This document shows, piece after piece, positions 57,158 to 64,000 of a stretch of DNA of 64,000 nt. The position numbers and the translations under genes were made by a program. This stretch comes from Sinorhizobium arboris LMG 14919 (GTDB lineage Bacteria; Pseudomonadota; Alphaproteobacteria; Rhizobiales; Rhizobiaceae), in NCBI RefSeq assembly GCF_000427465.1, contig NZ_ATYB01000014.1:584317-648316 (forward strand). Reading direction: 5' to 3'. A model generated the notes under the pieces. That model had not been told where the DNA came from. It made no database searches and was given only the letters and a program-made list of their open reading frames with translations. Numbering within the stretch: the first letter of the stretch is position 1; the number at the start of each line of letters is the position of its first letter.

Positions 57158-57831
57158 CCGGCCACCTCGTGATAGCGCCGGATGGTTTCGTCCGGCGCTC
57201 CGTCGGCAAGGAGGCGGCCCTCGTGAAAGAGCAGGACCCGTTCGGCGCTCTCGGCAAGCGCCAGATCATGGGTGATGACGATCGTGTCTTCGTCCAGCGT
57301 GTCGATCGTCTCGGCGACCATACGGCGGTTTCTGAGGTCGAGCTGATTGGTCGGTTCGTCCAGGATGAGGATTTTCGGCCCGGTGACGATGACGCTCGCC
57401 ATGGCGACGAGCTGCGTTTCGCCGCCGGAAAGCTCGTGCACCCGCCTTCGTGCGAGGTGGCTGACGCCGAAGCGCGCAAGGACTGCCTCGGTCCGCGACG
57501 AGATCTCATGCGCCGGCAGTCCGCGGTTCTTGAGCCCGAAGGCGATGTCGTCGGTGACGATCGGCATGATCAGCTGGTGCTGCGGATTTTGAAAGATGAA
57601 GCCGGCTTCTGCGAGCACTGCCCTGTCGTCCTCGATCGTGTCGAGGCCGTTGACCTTCACCCGCCCGGTCGTCGGCTTGACGAGCCCGTTGATCAGCCGT
57701 GCGAATGTGGTCTTTCCGGAGCCGTTGAGACCGATGATGCCGACCCGCCGCTCATGGAGGGCGAGGCTCAGAGAATGAAGCGCGACCCGTTCGCCGAAGC
57801 TGACCGAGCAATCGGTAAAGCGGATTTCCAA
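57151..57831 (-). CDS. bioM: Biotin ECF transporter ATPase
   Basis: A 226-residue ABC ATPase. Walker A is GLNGSGKTT, Q-loop IFQNPQHQL, signature LSGGETQLVAMAS, Walker B ILILDEPTNQLD, then the H-loop His in VITHDLAL. It powers biotin uptake. The start is uncertain. TTG 57831 has GAGGA upstream and begins the domain naturally; TTG 57894 would add 21 residues without a ribosome site. A possible BioR box lies upstream. Confidence 0.93.
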   Translation of the reverse strand: MEIRFTDCSVSFGERVALHSLSLALHERRVGIIGLNGSGKTTFARLINGLVKPTTGRVKVNGLDTIEDDRAVLAEAGFIFQNPQHQLIMPIVTDDIAFGLKNRGLPAHEISSRTEAVLARFGVSHLARRRVHELSGGETQLVAMASVIVTGPKILILDEPTNQLDLRNRRMVAETIDTLDEDTIVITHDLALAESAERVLLFHEGRLLADGAPDETIRRYHEVAGC

Positions 57832-57905
57832 GCCGTCGGTCCTCGCGATGTTTTGCGTGATCGGTCTATAGGACAAGTCGATCGTAAAGGGCAATGTAGC
57901 GTGGA

Positions 57906-57919
57906 CAATACATCTATTG
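57906..57919. promoter_or_regulatory. Candidate BioR operator upstream of bioMNY
   Basis: CAATACATCTATTG is an imperfect palindrome (12 of 14 positions) with the ATCTAT core of the TTATCTATAA box described for the GntR-type biotin repressor BioR in alphaproteobacteria. It lies in the bioM/ycaQ divergent gap. Match outside the core is weak. Confidence 0.4.
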
Positions 57920-57964
57920 CCGACTCACGTTTGAAACTTGGGAATAAAAGCCTACTCTCTGCTC

Positions 57965-59164
57965 ATGACGATTCGCCTTTCAAATCGCGATGCCCGGCGC
58001 ATCTTTCTCGCCAAGCAGGGGCTCTCGGCCGCGCCGCATCGCGCGCTCGGCAAGCACGGCTTGCTGCAATTGATCCACGACATCGGCTTCGTGCAGGTCG
58101 ACAGCATAGCGACCGTCGAGCGGGCCCATCATCAGATCCTCTTTTCCCGCAATCAGACCTATCGCCGCGAGCATCTGGCGGAGCTTCTTGAAAAGGACGG
58201 CGAGCTCTTCGAACATTGGACCCACGACGCATCGATCATTCCGAGCACCTTCTTCGTCTATTGGAAGCATCGCTTCAAATGGGAGAGCGAAACGCTCCGC
58301 GAGCGCTGGCGCAAATGGCGCGGAGAAGACTTCGATGCGGGTTGCGAGGAGACCTATGCGAGGATCGCGAGCAATGGCGCCGTCATGGCGCGCCACCTCA
58401 AGGAGGACGGCCACGAATCCGGAGGCTGGTGGAACTGGCATCCGTCGAAGACGGCTCTTGAGGTGCTCTGGCGCCAGGGCAAGCTTGCGATCGCCCGGCG
58501 GGAAAATTTCCAGAAGGTCTACGACCTGACGGAACGCGTCATTCCGCCCCGTTATTACGACGGCGAGGTCGCGCATGAGGCGTTCATCGACTGGGCCTGC
58601 CGCAGCGCGCTCGAGCGGCTGGGCTTCGCCACCCACGGCGAGATCGCAGCCTTTTGGGATCTCGTGTCGCCGGACGAGGCGAAGGACTGGGTCGCCGCCC
58701 ATCGCGACGAACTGTGCGAGATCGTCATCGAGTCTGCCAATGGCGGCAAGCCGCGCCCGTCCTTTGCCTTCGCCGGCTTCCCCCGCGGGCTTGGCGACAT
58801 TCCCGACCCGCCCGCCCGCGTCCGGGTGCTGAGCCCCTTCGATCCGCTGCTGCGCGACCGGAACCGGGCCGAACGGCTTTTCGATTTCTTCTACCGTATC
58901 GAGGTTTTCGTACCGGAGCCGAAGCGGGAATACGGCTATTATGTCTTTCCTCTGCTCGAAGGCGACCGACTGATCGGCCGCATCGATATGAAAGCAGATC
59001 GCAAGCGCGGCAGCCTCGACGTCCGTCGCCTCTGGCTGGAGCGCGGCGTCAAACCCTCTTCGGGCCGGATGGAAAAGCTTATGGCCGAACTCGACCGCAT
59101 CGCCCGCTTTGCGGGCGTCGAGGAGGTCCAATTGCTCGAAGGCTGGAACGCTGCCCTTTCCTGA
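57965..59164 (+). CDS. ycaQ: YcaQ/AlkZ-like DNA glycosylase (HTH_42)
   Basis: A 399-residue winged-helix protein of the HTH_42 family, which includes YcaQ, an interstrand-crosslink glycosylase. The catalytic QxD motif appears as FVQVDSIATVERAHHQILFSR, with the later SPFDPLLRDRNRAERLFDF and GRIDMKADRKRGSLDV conserved. ATG 57965 starts the domain; a TTG at 57938 would add nine residues. Confidence 0.88.
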   Translation: MTIRLSNRDARRIFLAKQGLSAAPHRALGKHGLLQLIHDIGFVQVDSIATVERAHHQILFSRNQTYRREHLAELLEKDGELFEHWTHDASIIPSTFFVYWKHRFKWESETLRERWRKWRGEDFDAGCEETYARIASNGAVMARHLKEDGHESGGWWNWHPSKTALEVLWRQGKLAIARRENFQKVYDLTERVIPPRYYDGEVAHEAFIDWACRSALERLGFATHGEIAAFWDLVSPDEAKDWVAAHRDELCEIVIESANGGKPRPSFAFAGFPRGLGDIPDPPARVRVLSPFDPLLRDRNRAERLFDFFYRIEVFVPEPKREYGYYVFPLLEGDRLIGRIDMKADRKRGSLDVRRLWLERGVKPSSGRMEKLMAELDRIARFAGVEEVQLLEGWNAALS

Positions 59165-59266
59165 CCGATTTTTCGTGCTTTGTTTTTTCTTGGCTTGCGG
59201 GCCGGCGCTCCCTAAATGGAGCCAGTAAGTTTCACGACCCAATCCTTCACGGCAGGGAGCAGAACC

Positions 59267-60682
59267 ATGGACACCAACCTGATGAGCCTCTTCGATGCGG
59301 ACGAGGCGACGGTCCGCAAGGTTCTCTCCGAGACGCTTGCCGGCGCCGATGACGGCGAACTCTTCCTCGAACATGCGCAGGCGGAGGTGCTTTCGTTCGA
59401 CAATGGCCGCCTGAAGGGCGGCAGTTTCAACACCGACCAGGGCTTCGGCCTGCGCGCCGTCGCGGGCGAAGCCGTCGGATACGCCCATGCCGGCGAGTTG
59501 TCGCTTGCCGCCCTGAAGAGGGCGGCGGATGCCGTGGAGCAGGTGACCCGAGGCTATTCCGGCTCCTACGCGGCGGCCCCGCAGCGCACCAACAAGAAGC
59601 TTTACGGCGACGAGAACCCGATCGGCGAGCCGAGTTTCGAGGCCAAGGTCGGGCTGCTTCAGGAGATTGACGCCTATTTGCGTGCCAAGGAGGCGAAGGT
59701 CCGCCAGGTGACCGCGACGGTCGCGGCGAGCTGGCAGGTCGTGGACATCCTGAGAGCCGACGGACACCGCGTACACGATGTCCGGCCGATGACGCGGATC
59801 AATATCTCTGTCGTGGTCGGCGAGGGCGACCGTCAGGAAAGCGGCTCCTTCGGTATCGGCGGACGGCGCGGCTTCGGGGATTTCATAACCGAGGAAAACT
59901 GGAAAAGCGGAGCGGACGAGGCTCTGCGGCAGGCGCTCGTCAATCTCGAGGCGATCGATGCGCCGGCCGGTACCATGGATGTCGTGCTTGCCTCCGGCTG
60001 GCCGGGCGTCATGCTGCACGAAGCGGTCGGTCATGGCCTGGAGGGCGACTTCAACCGCAAGAAGACGTCTGCTTTCGCCGGACTCCTGGGCGAACAGGTC
60101 GCTTCGAAGGGGGTCACCGTCGTCGACGACGGTACGATCGAAGCCCGGCGCGGCTCCATTTCGATCGACGACGAGGGAACGCCATCCGGCTACAACGTCC
60201 TGATCGAGGACGGCAAGCTCGTCGGCTATATGCAGGATCGGCAGAATGCGCGCCTCATGGGCATGGAACCGACCGGCAACGGCCGCCGCCAGGGCTACGC
60301 CCATGTGCCGATGCCGCGCATGACCAACACCTACATGCTTGCCGGGGACCGCACGCCCGATGAAATCATCTCGTCGGTAAAGAGGGGCATCTATGCCGTC
60401 TCCTTCGGCGGCGGCCAGGTCGATATCACCTCCGGCAAATTCGTCTTCGGCTGCACCGAGGCCTATCTGATCGAGAACGGCAAGCTGGGAGCGCCGGTCA
60501 AGGGGGCGATGCTGATCGGCAACGGTCCGGATGCGATGAAGCGGGTGACGATGGTCGGAAACGATACGAAGCTCGACACCGGCATCGGCAATTGCGGCAA
60601 GGCCGGCCAGTGGGTCCCGGTCGGCGTCGGCCAGCCGCACCTGCGCATGGATCAGATCACCGTCGGCGGCACGCAGGCCTGA
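59267..60682 (+). CDS. tldD: Metalloprotease TldD
   Basis: A 471-residue TldD. The zinc motif is H251-E-x3-H256 (MLHEAVGHGLEGDF), with DDEGTPSGYNVLIEDG and GGQVDITSGKFVFGCTEAYLIENG near the end. With TldE it forms a peptidase that digests unfolded peptides and matures some RiPP-type peptides. No tldE or RiPP gene is visible here. AGGGAGCAGAACC precedes the start. Confidence 0.94.
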   Translation: MDTNLMSLFDADEATVRKVLSETLAGADDGELFLEHAQAEVLSFDNGRLKGGSFNTDQGFGLRAVAGEAVGYAHAGELSLAALKRAADAVEQVTRGYSGSYAAAPQRTNKKLYGDENPIGEPSFEAKVGLLQEIDAYLRAKEAKVRQVTATVAASWQVVDILRADGHRVHDVRPMTRINISVVVGEGDRQESGSFGIGGRRGFGDFITEENWKSGADEALRQALVNLEAIDAPAGTMDVVLASGWPGVMLHEAVGHGLEGDFNRKKTSAFAGLLGEQVASKGVTVVDDGTIEARRGSISIDDEGTPSGYNVLIEDGKLVGYMQDRQNARLMGMEPTGNGRRQGYAHVPMPRMTNTYMLAGDRTPDEIISSVKRGIYAVSFGGGQVDITSGKFVFGCTEAYLIENGKLGAPVKGAMLIGNGPDAMKRVTMVGNDTKLDTGIGNCGKAGQWVPVGVGQPHLRMDQITVGGTQA

Positions 60683-60689
60683 CAACGTT

Positions 60690-60807
60690 CCCTCATCTCC
60701 ATGCTTGTCACGGAGATCCAGCAGTGCCGCGTCGGCGGAGCGGAAGAGTTTTTTCAGCCCAACGACTTGGACCGGCTGGATTCCTGTGACGAGCACGGGA
60801 ATGAGGG
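60690..60807. repeat. Long imperfect inverted repeat, rhizobial palindromic element
   Basis: The left arm (60690-60722, CCCTCATCTCCATGCTTGTC...) is mirrored by 60775-60807 (...GACGAGCACGGGAATGAGGG). Each arm is about 33 bases with a 52-base middle (TTTTTTCAGCCCAACGACTTGG). It is the type of element that recurs between rhizobial genes and can form a hairpin between tldD and the carboxypeptidase. Confidence 0.7.
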
Positions 60808-60855
60808 GCGGAGGAGAAACCTGCCATACTCAATTGATGGGCCGCCGTTGCGGAC

Positions 60856-62085
60856 TTACCCCTCATCAGGGAGCAAGACGCAGTCATAGGACCGCTTTTT
60901 CAGGATGCTGCAGGCGGTCGCCGCCGCCTCGCGACTGGCGAAGCCTACGAAACCTATGCGATAGGCTCCGCCCGAACCTGCGGTCTCGGTGTGGGGGGCG
61001 GCGCCGAGAAGGGCCGCGCCGCCAGCGGATTGTGCCTCGACGAGCATCTTGCGCGCGTCTTCCGCCGTCGGTGCGGTGGAAATCTGAATGCGCCAGCCGC
61101 TTGCCTCTGGTTTCGTGCCCGCGGCCGCCACTGCGGTTGGCCGGTCCGCCGGGACGATAGCTTCCGTCGGCGCTGCGGCGACGGCTTCGACCGCGGGCCG
61201 GGTACCCACATAAGACAAGGAAACGCCAGGCAAGCTTGCCACGTCGGCCAGGCGGGGAGCGCTTGCCGCTGCGATCATGGGGCGGCCGGGCGTGGAGACC
61301 CTGCCCAGGTGCTGGTCGAGGAGCGTCGCCATCTTCTCATCACGGCTTCGCGCGCTTCGCCCGCCGAGCACCACGCCGATGAGGCGGCGGTTGCGGTCGT
61401 TCACCGCGCTTACGAGATTGTAGCCGGAGGCTCGCGTGTAGCCGGTCTTGATACCGTCCATCCCCTGGTATCGATACATCAGATTGTTGTGGCCACGGAT
61501 CACACGGCCGCGGAAGGCGAAACTCTGGACCGAGAACAGGCGGTACTCGCGTGGATAGTGTCGCATGAGTGCGACGGCGAGCCGCGCCATATCGCGGGCC
61601 GTGGTCACCTGTTGGCTTGCCGGCAGACCCGAAGCGTTGACGAAGAATGTGCGGTTCATGCCGAGCTCACGTGCTTTTGCGTTCATCATTCTTGCAAAGC
61701 CTTCCTCGGAACCGCCAAGCCGCTCCGCCATCGCTGCCGCCGCGTCGTTGGCCGAACGGACGATCATGCCGTAGACAGCCTCTTCGACGGTGATCGTTCC
61801 TCCGGCCTTGACGCCGAGCTTCGTCGGCGGCTTGCGTGCAGCGGTCGCGGACATCGGCACAGGCGTTTTCCAGGCGATCTGGCCGCGGTGAAGCGCTTCG
61901 AAGGTCATGTAGAGCGTCATCATCTTGGTGAGAGACGCGGGATGGTGGAGCGTGTCGGGGTTTTCGGCAGAGAGAACCCGGCCCGTCCGAGCGTCGACGA
62001 CAAGAGAGGCGTTGCCTGCCATTGCCTGAACGGCACCGAAGAAAAGCACGGCGATCGTCGCCAGAGCCAATCGAAAGCTCGTCAT
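60856..62085 (-). CDS. D-alanyl-D-alanine carboxypeptidase with SPOR domain
   Basis: A 409-residue low-molecular-weight penicillin-binding protein. Signal peptide, then S51-x-x-K54 (HPASLTKMM), S111-A-N113 (VRSANDAAA) and K213-T-G215 (GIKTGYTRASG) of the S11 family. A Pro/Ala linker follows, then a SPOR domain from about residue 328 (WRIQISTAPTAEDARKML), which binds denuded murein at division sites. AGGGGGAG before ATG 62085 fixes the start. Confidence 0.92.
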   Translation of the reverse strand: MTSFRLALATIAVLFFGAVQAMAGNASLVVDARTGRVLSAENPDTLHHPASLTKMMTLYMTFEALHRGQIAWKTPVPMSATAARKPPTKLGVKAGGTITVEEAVYGMIVRSANDAAAAMAERLGGSEEGFARMMNAKARELGMNRTFFVNASGLPASQQVTTARDMARLAVALMRHYPREYRLFSVQSFAFRGRVIRGHNNLMYRYQGMDGIKTGYTRASGYNLVSAVNDRNRRLIGVVLGGRSARSRDEKMATLLDQHLGRVSTPGRPMIAAASAPRLADVASLPGVSLSYVGTRPAVEAVAAAPTEAIVPADRPTAVAAAGTKPEASGWRIQISTAPTAEDARKMLVEAQSAGGAALLGAAPHTETAGSGGAYRIGFVGFASREAAATACSILKKRSYDCVLLPDEG

Positions 62086-62293
62086 CGAACTCCCCCTCAT
62101 AGAGATATGCGGCCGATATCGACGCGGTTCGTTGTTGTGACAGGCTCAACGCTTTGTTGCAACCTTGCCGTCGAAACCCCGCCCGCCGTTTCGCCTCGTC
62201 CGACCGATTCAGCAAGGCTTAACCCCGCAGCCGTTACCGTCCGGTCCGCAACCGTTGCCGGAAGCCCGATATGGATTTGAGAAGACGGACGAG

Positions 62294-63352
62294 ATGAAAC
62301 AAGGCTTCGCGGGTCTGGTCCGCTACCACGTCAAGCGCACTGCCATCACCGGCGGGCTCGAGGCCGCGCACCTGCTCGCGCGGACCCGGCTGCTGGGAGA
62401 GGCGCGCGGGCGTGGGGCGATCTTCACCCTGCACCATGTCCGGCCAAAGGTTCGGCGGGCCTTCGATCCCAATGCCCATCTCGAAATCACACCGGAATTC
62501 CTCGAGGAGGCGATCGTGACATTGAGGCGGGACGGGTACCGCTTCGTCCCGCTGGAGGAACTGTCTGCCTGCCTCGGTTCCGCCGATACCCGGCCTTTCG
62601 CCTGTTTCACTCTCGATGACGGCTACCGCAACAATCTCGACCACGCTCTGCCGGTCTTCGAACGGCAGGACGTGCCCTTCACGGTCTTCGTCACGGCCGG
62701 TTATGTCGACCGAACCCATACGCTCTGGTGGGAAACGCTTGCCGATCTTCTGTCCGCCTGCCGCACGATCCGCTTCGATTTCGGCACGGGCGCGGAGAAC
62801 GTGGCAAGCGAATCCCTGGCGGAGAAGCAAGCCGCCTTCAACCGGATTGCCGCGTTTGTCCATGCGGGGGATGAGGCACGGGCGGTCGCCTCGTTGAATC
62901 GTGCCGCGGGCCGGCACGGCATCGATCCCCTGGCCATCACCGAGCGTTTGACGCTGGACGAGGCAGGTCTTCGAAACCTGATCCGAAGCCCGCTTGCAAG
63001 CCTCGGCAGTCACATGATCAGCCACCGCGCACTTGCGCGGCTTGGCGATCGTGAGGCGCGGCGCGAGATCTCAGGTTCCGCCGAGCGCGTGGAGGCGATC
63101 ACCGGTCGCCGGCCATCGAGCTTCGCCTATCCCTATGGGGATAGGCCTGCGGTTTCGCCCCGGGATCATCGGCTGGTGGCGGATCTCGGCTTCGCCGTGG
63201 CGGTGACGACGCAGCCCGGCATGCTGTCCGATGCCGCAAATCTCCATGCGCTGCCGCGGATTTCGCTCAATGGCCGTTTCCAGGCGGCACGCTATGTGAC
63301 CGCGCTCGGTTCCGGCATTCCGTTCCGGATATTCCCCCGCGGGGCGGGTTGA
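62294..63352 (+). CDS. Polysaccharide deacetylase family protein
   Basis: A 352-residue NodB-homology (CE4) domain protein. The metal site is TLDDGYRNNL and SLGSHMISHRALARLG (His ligands), with SFAYPYGD and late LPRISLNGR. No signal peptide is clear, so cytoplasmic or membrane-associated action is likely. The substrate glycan is unknown; it is not evidently NodB itself. It is convergent with pdxH. Confidence 0.88.
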   Translation: MKQGFAGLVRYHVKRTAITGGLEAAHLLARTRLLGEARGRGAIFTLHHVRPKVRRAFDPNAHLEITPEFLEEAIVTLRRDGYRFVPLEELSACLGSADTRPFACFTLDDGYRNNLDHALPVFERQDVPFTVFVTAGYVDRTHTLWWETLADLLSACRTIRFDFGTGAENVASESLAEKQAAFNRIAAFVHAGDEARAVASLNRAAGRHGIDPLAITERLTLDEAGLRNLIRSPLASLGSHMISHRALARLGDREARREISGSAERVEAITGRRPSSFAYPYGDRPAVSPRDHRLVADLGFAVAVTTQPGMLSDAANLHALPRISLNGRFQAARYVTALGSGIPFRIFPRGAG

Positions 63353-63375
63353 GGGGGAGGGGAAGCGTCTTCGCG

Positions 63376-63996
63376 TCAGGGATACATCCGCAACTTGGTC
63401 CAGCCGCCTTCCGGCGTTTCGCGGCGGAACTCCACGCGGTCGTGAAGGCGGAAGGGACGGTCGTGCCAGAATTCGATCGAGAGCGGGCGGATGCGGAACC
63501 CGGACCAGTAGTCCGGGCGCGGGATCTCGCCGATCGCATGCCGTGCGGTGTATTCGGCGACGGCTTTCTCCAGCGCAAAGCGGCTTTCGAGCGGCCGGGA
63601 TTGCTTCGAGGCCCAGGCTCCTATGCGGCTGCCGCGGGGCCGGCTCATGAAATATTCGTCGGCTTCTTCGTCGGAGACGATTTCGGCCGGACCGCGCAGA
63701 CGCACCTGGCGGCGCAGCGATTTCCAGTGGAAACACATGGCCGCCTTCCGGGTCGCGAGAATTTCGCGGCCTTTCTGACTTTCCAAATTCGTGTAGAAGA
63801 CGAAGCCGCGTTCGTCGAATCCCTTGAGCAGGACCATGCGTGCATTGGGCAGCCCATCCGGATCCACGGTCGCAAGGGCGACGGCGTTCGGATCGTTCAC
63901 CTCGCTCTTTTCGGCTTCCTTCAGCCATGTGCCAAAAAGGGAAAAGGGCTCGCCTGCCTCCGTGAAGTCACCGGTTATTAACTCATTCGCGGTCAT
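63376..63996 (-). CDS. pdxH: Pyridoxamine 5'-phosphate oxidase
   Basis: A 206-residue FMN enzyme that makes PLP from PNP or PMP. It has [59 protein letters not shown] and the C-terminal [11 protein letters not shown] ... LRMYP. Full length. It ends at the edge of the window; its promoter may lie partly outside. Confidence 0.96.
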   Translation of the reverse strand: MTANELITGDFTEAGEPFSLFGTWLKEAEKSEVNDPNAVALATVDPDGLPNARMVLLKGFDERGFVFYTNLESQKGREILATRKAAMCFHWKSLRRQVRLRGPAEIVSDEEADEYFMSRPRGSRIGAWASKQSRPLESRFALEKAVAEYTARHAIGEIPRPDYWSGFRIRPLSIEFWHDRPFRLHDRVEFRRETPEGGWTKLRMYP

Positions 63997-64000
63997 ATTG

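Noticed and set aside
57980..60796. A 938-codon open frame on the - strand
   Set aside because: It runs antisense through ycaQ and tldD, has no recognisable domain and no ribosome site.
62294..63352. NodB chitooligosaccharide deacetylase
   Set aside because: It shares the CE4 fold only. Length, N-terminus and lack of nod genes argue against it.
1..64000. tRNA, rRNA, insertion sequences or prophage genes
   Set aside because: Looked for cloverleaf arms with GGTTCGA-type loops and for transposase or integrase motifs; none was convincing.

Overview
The window is GC-rich chromosomal DNA from an alphaproteobacterium of the Rhizobiaceae. Sinorhizobium/Ensifer is the best guess. The evidence is gene content (bioM-bioN-bioY, an HPE1-like secreted protein, a BA14K-type protein, a DUF1217 repeat protein, an NspS/MbaA-like pair), frequent TTG/GTG starts with good ribosome sites, and several short palindromic repeats of the kind scattered between rhizobial genes. 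The species call is inference. I see no tRNA or rRNA gene, insertion sequence, prophage or CRISPR array.

Layout. 1-410: the end of atpF, its terminator and a palindromic repeat. 410-10.6 kb: housekeeping genes, namely rnhB, a radical SAM protein, a small glycosyltransferase-like protein, the run TPR protein-ispE-moaB, ispB, a DUF2007 protein, an RNA/protein methyltransferase, an S49 peptidase and a small membrane protein. 10.6-17.7 kb: glyQ and glyS flank a lemA/DUF2207 pair, followed by DUF523. 17.8-25.5 kb: an HPE1-like secreted protein, purD, a coupled nspS-mbaA pair (polyamine-type binding protein plus c-di-GMP enzyme), an Fsr-type exporter and a divergent AraC regulator. 25.5-31.2 kb: a MipA/OmpV porin behind an unusual hexamer array, ubiA, a 35-codon candidate gene, a DUF6101 protein and a 769-residue DUF1217 repeat protein. 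31.2-34.4 kb: an FAD oxidase, a Sua5-type protein and an unknown. 34.7-37.3 kb: a cobalamin riboswitch in front of a gbcA-gbcB-like Rieske oxygenase/reductase operon. 37.3-45.3 kb: a GH25 muramidase, a BA14K protein, a CorA/ZntB transporter, an acyl-CoA dehydrogenase/enoyl-CoA hydratase pair and a chemoreceptor. 45.4-51.9 kb: RNA methyltransferase, tlyA, dxs, pirin, xseB and a histone-deacetylase-like hydrolase. 51.9-58 kb: quinone reductase and thioesterase (divergent), then thiolase, acyl-CoA ligase, bioY, bioN and bioM. 58-64 kb: YcaQ-like glycosylase, tldD, a D,D-carboxypeptidase with a SPOR domain, a polysaccharide deacetylase and pdxH.

How the genes work together. Isoprenoid/quinone supply recurs (dxs, ispE, ispB, ubiA), and an Fsr-type exporter related to fosmidomycin resistance lies in the same window. 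The most interesting unit is gbcAB: the riboswitch predicts that an oxygen-dependent betaine demethylase is made only when vitamin B12 is scarce. Second is the translationally coupled binding protein and GGDEF-EAL enzyme. Third is the bioMNY transporter, which shares an operon with an acyl-CoA ligase and a thiolase that lacks one catalytic cysteine.
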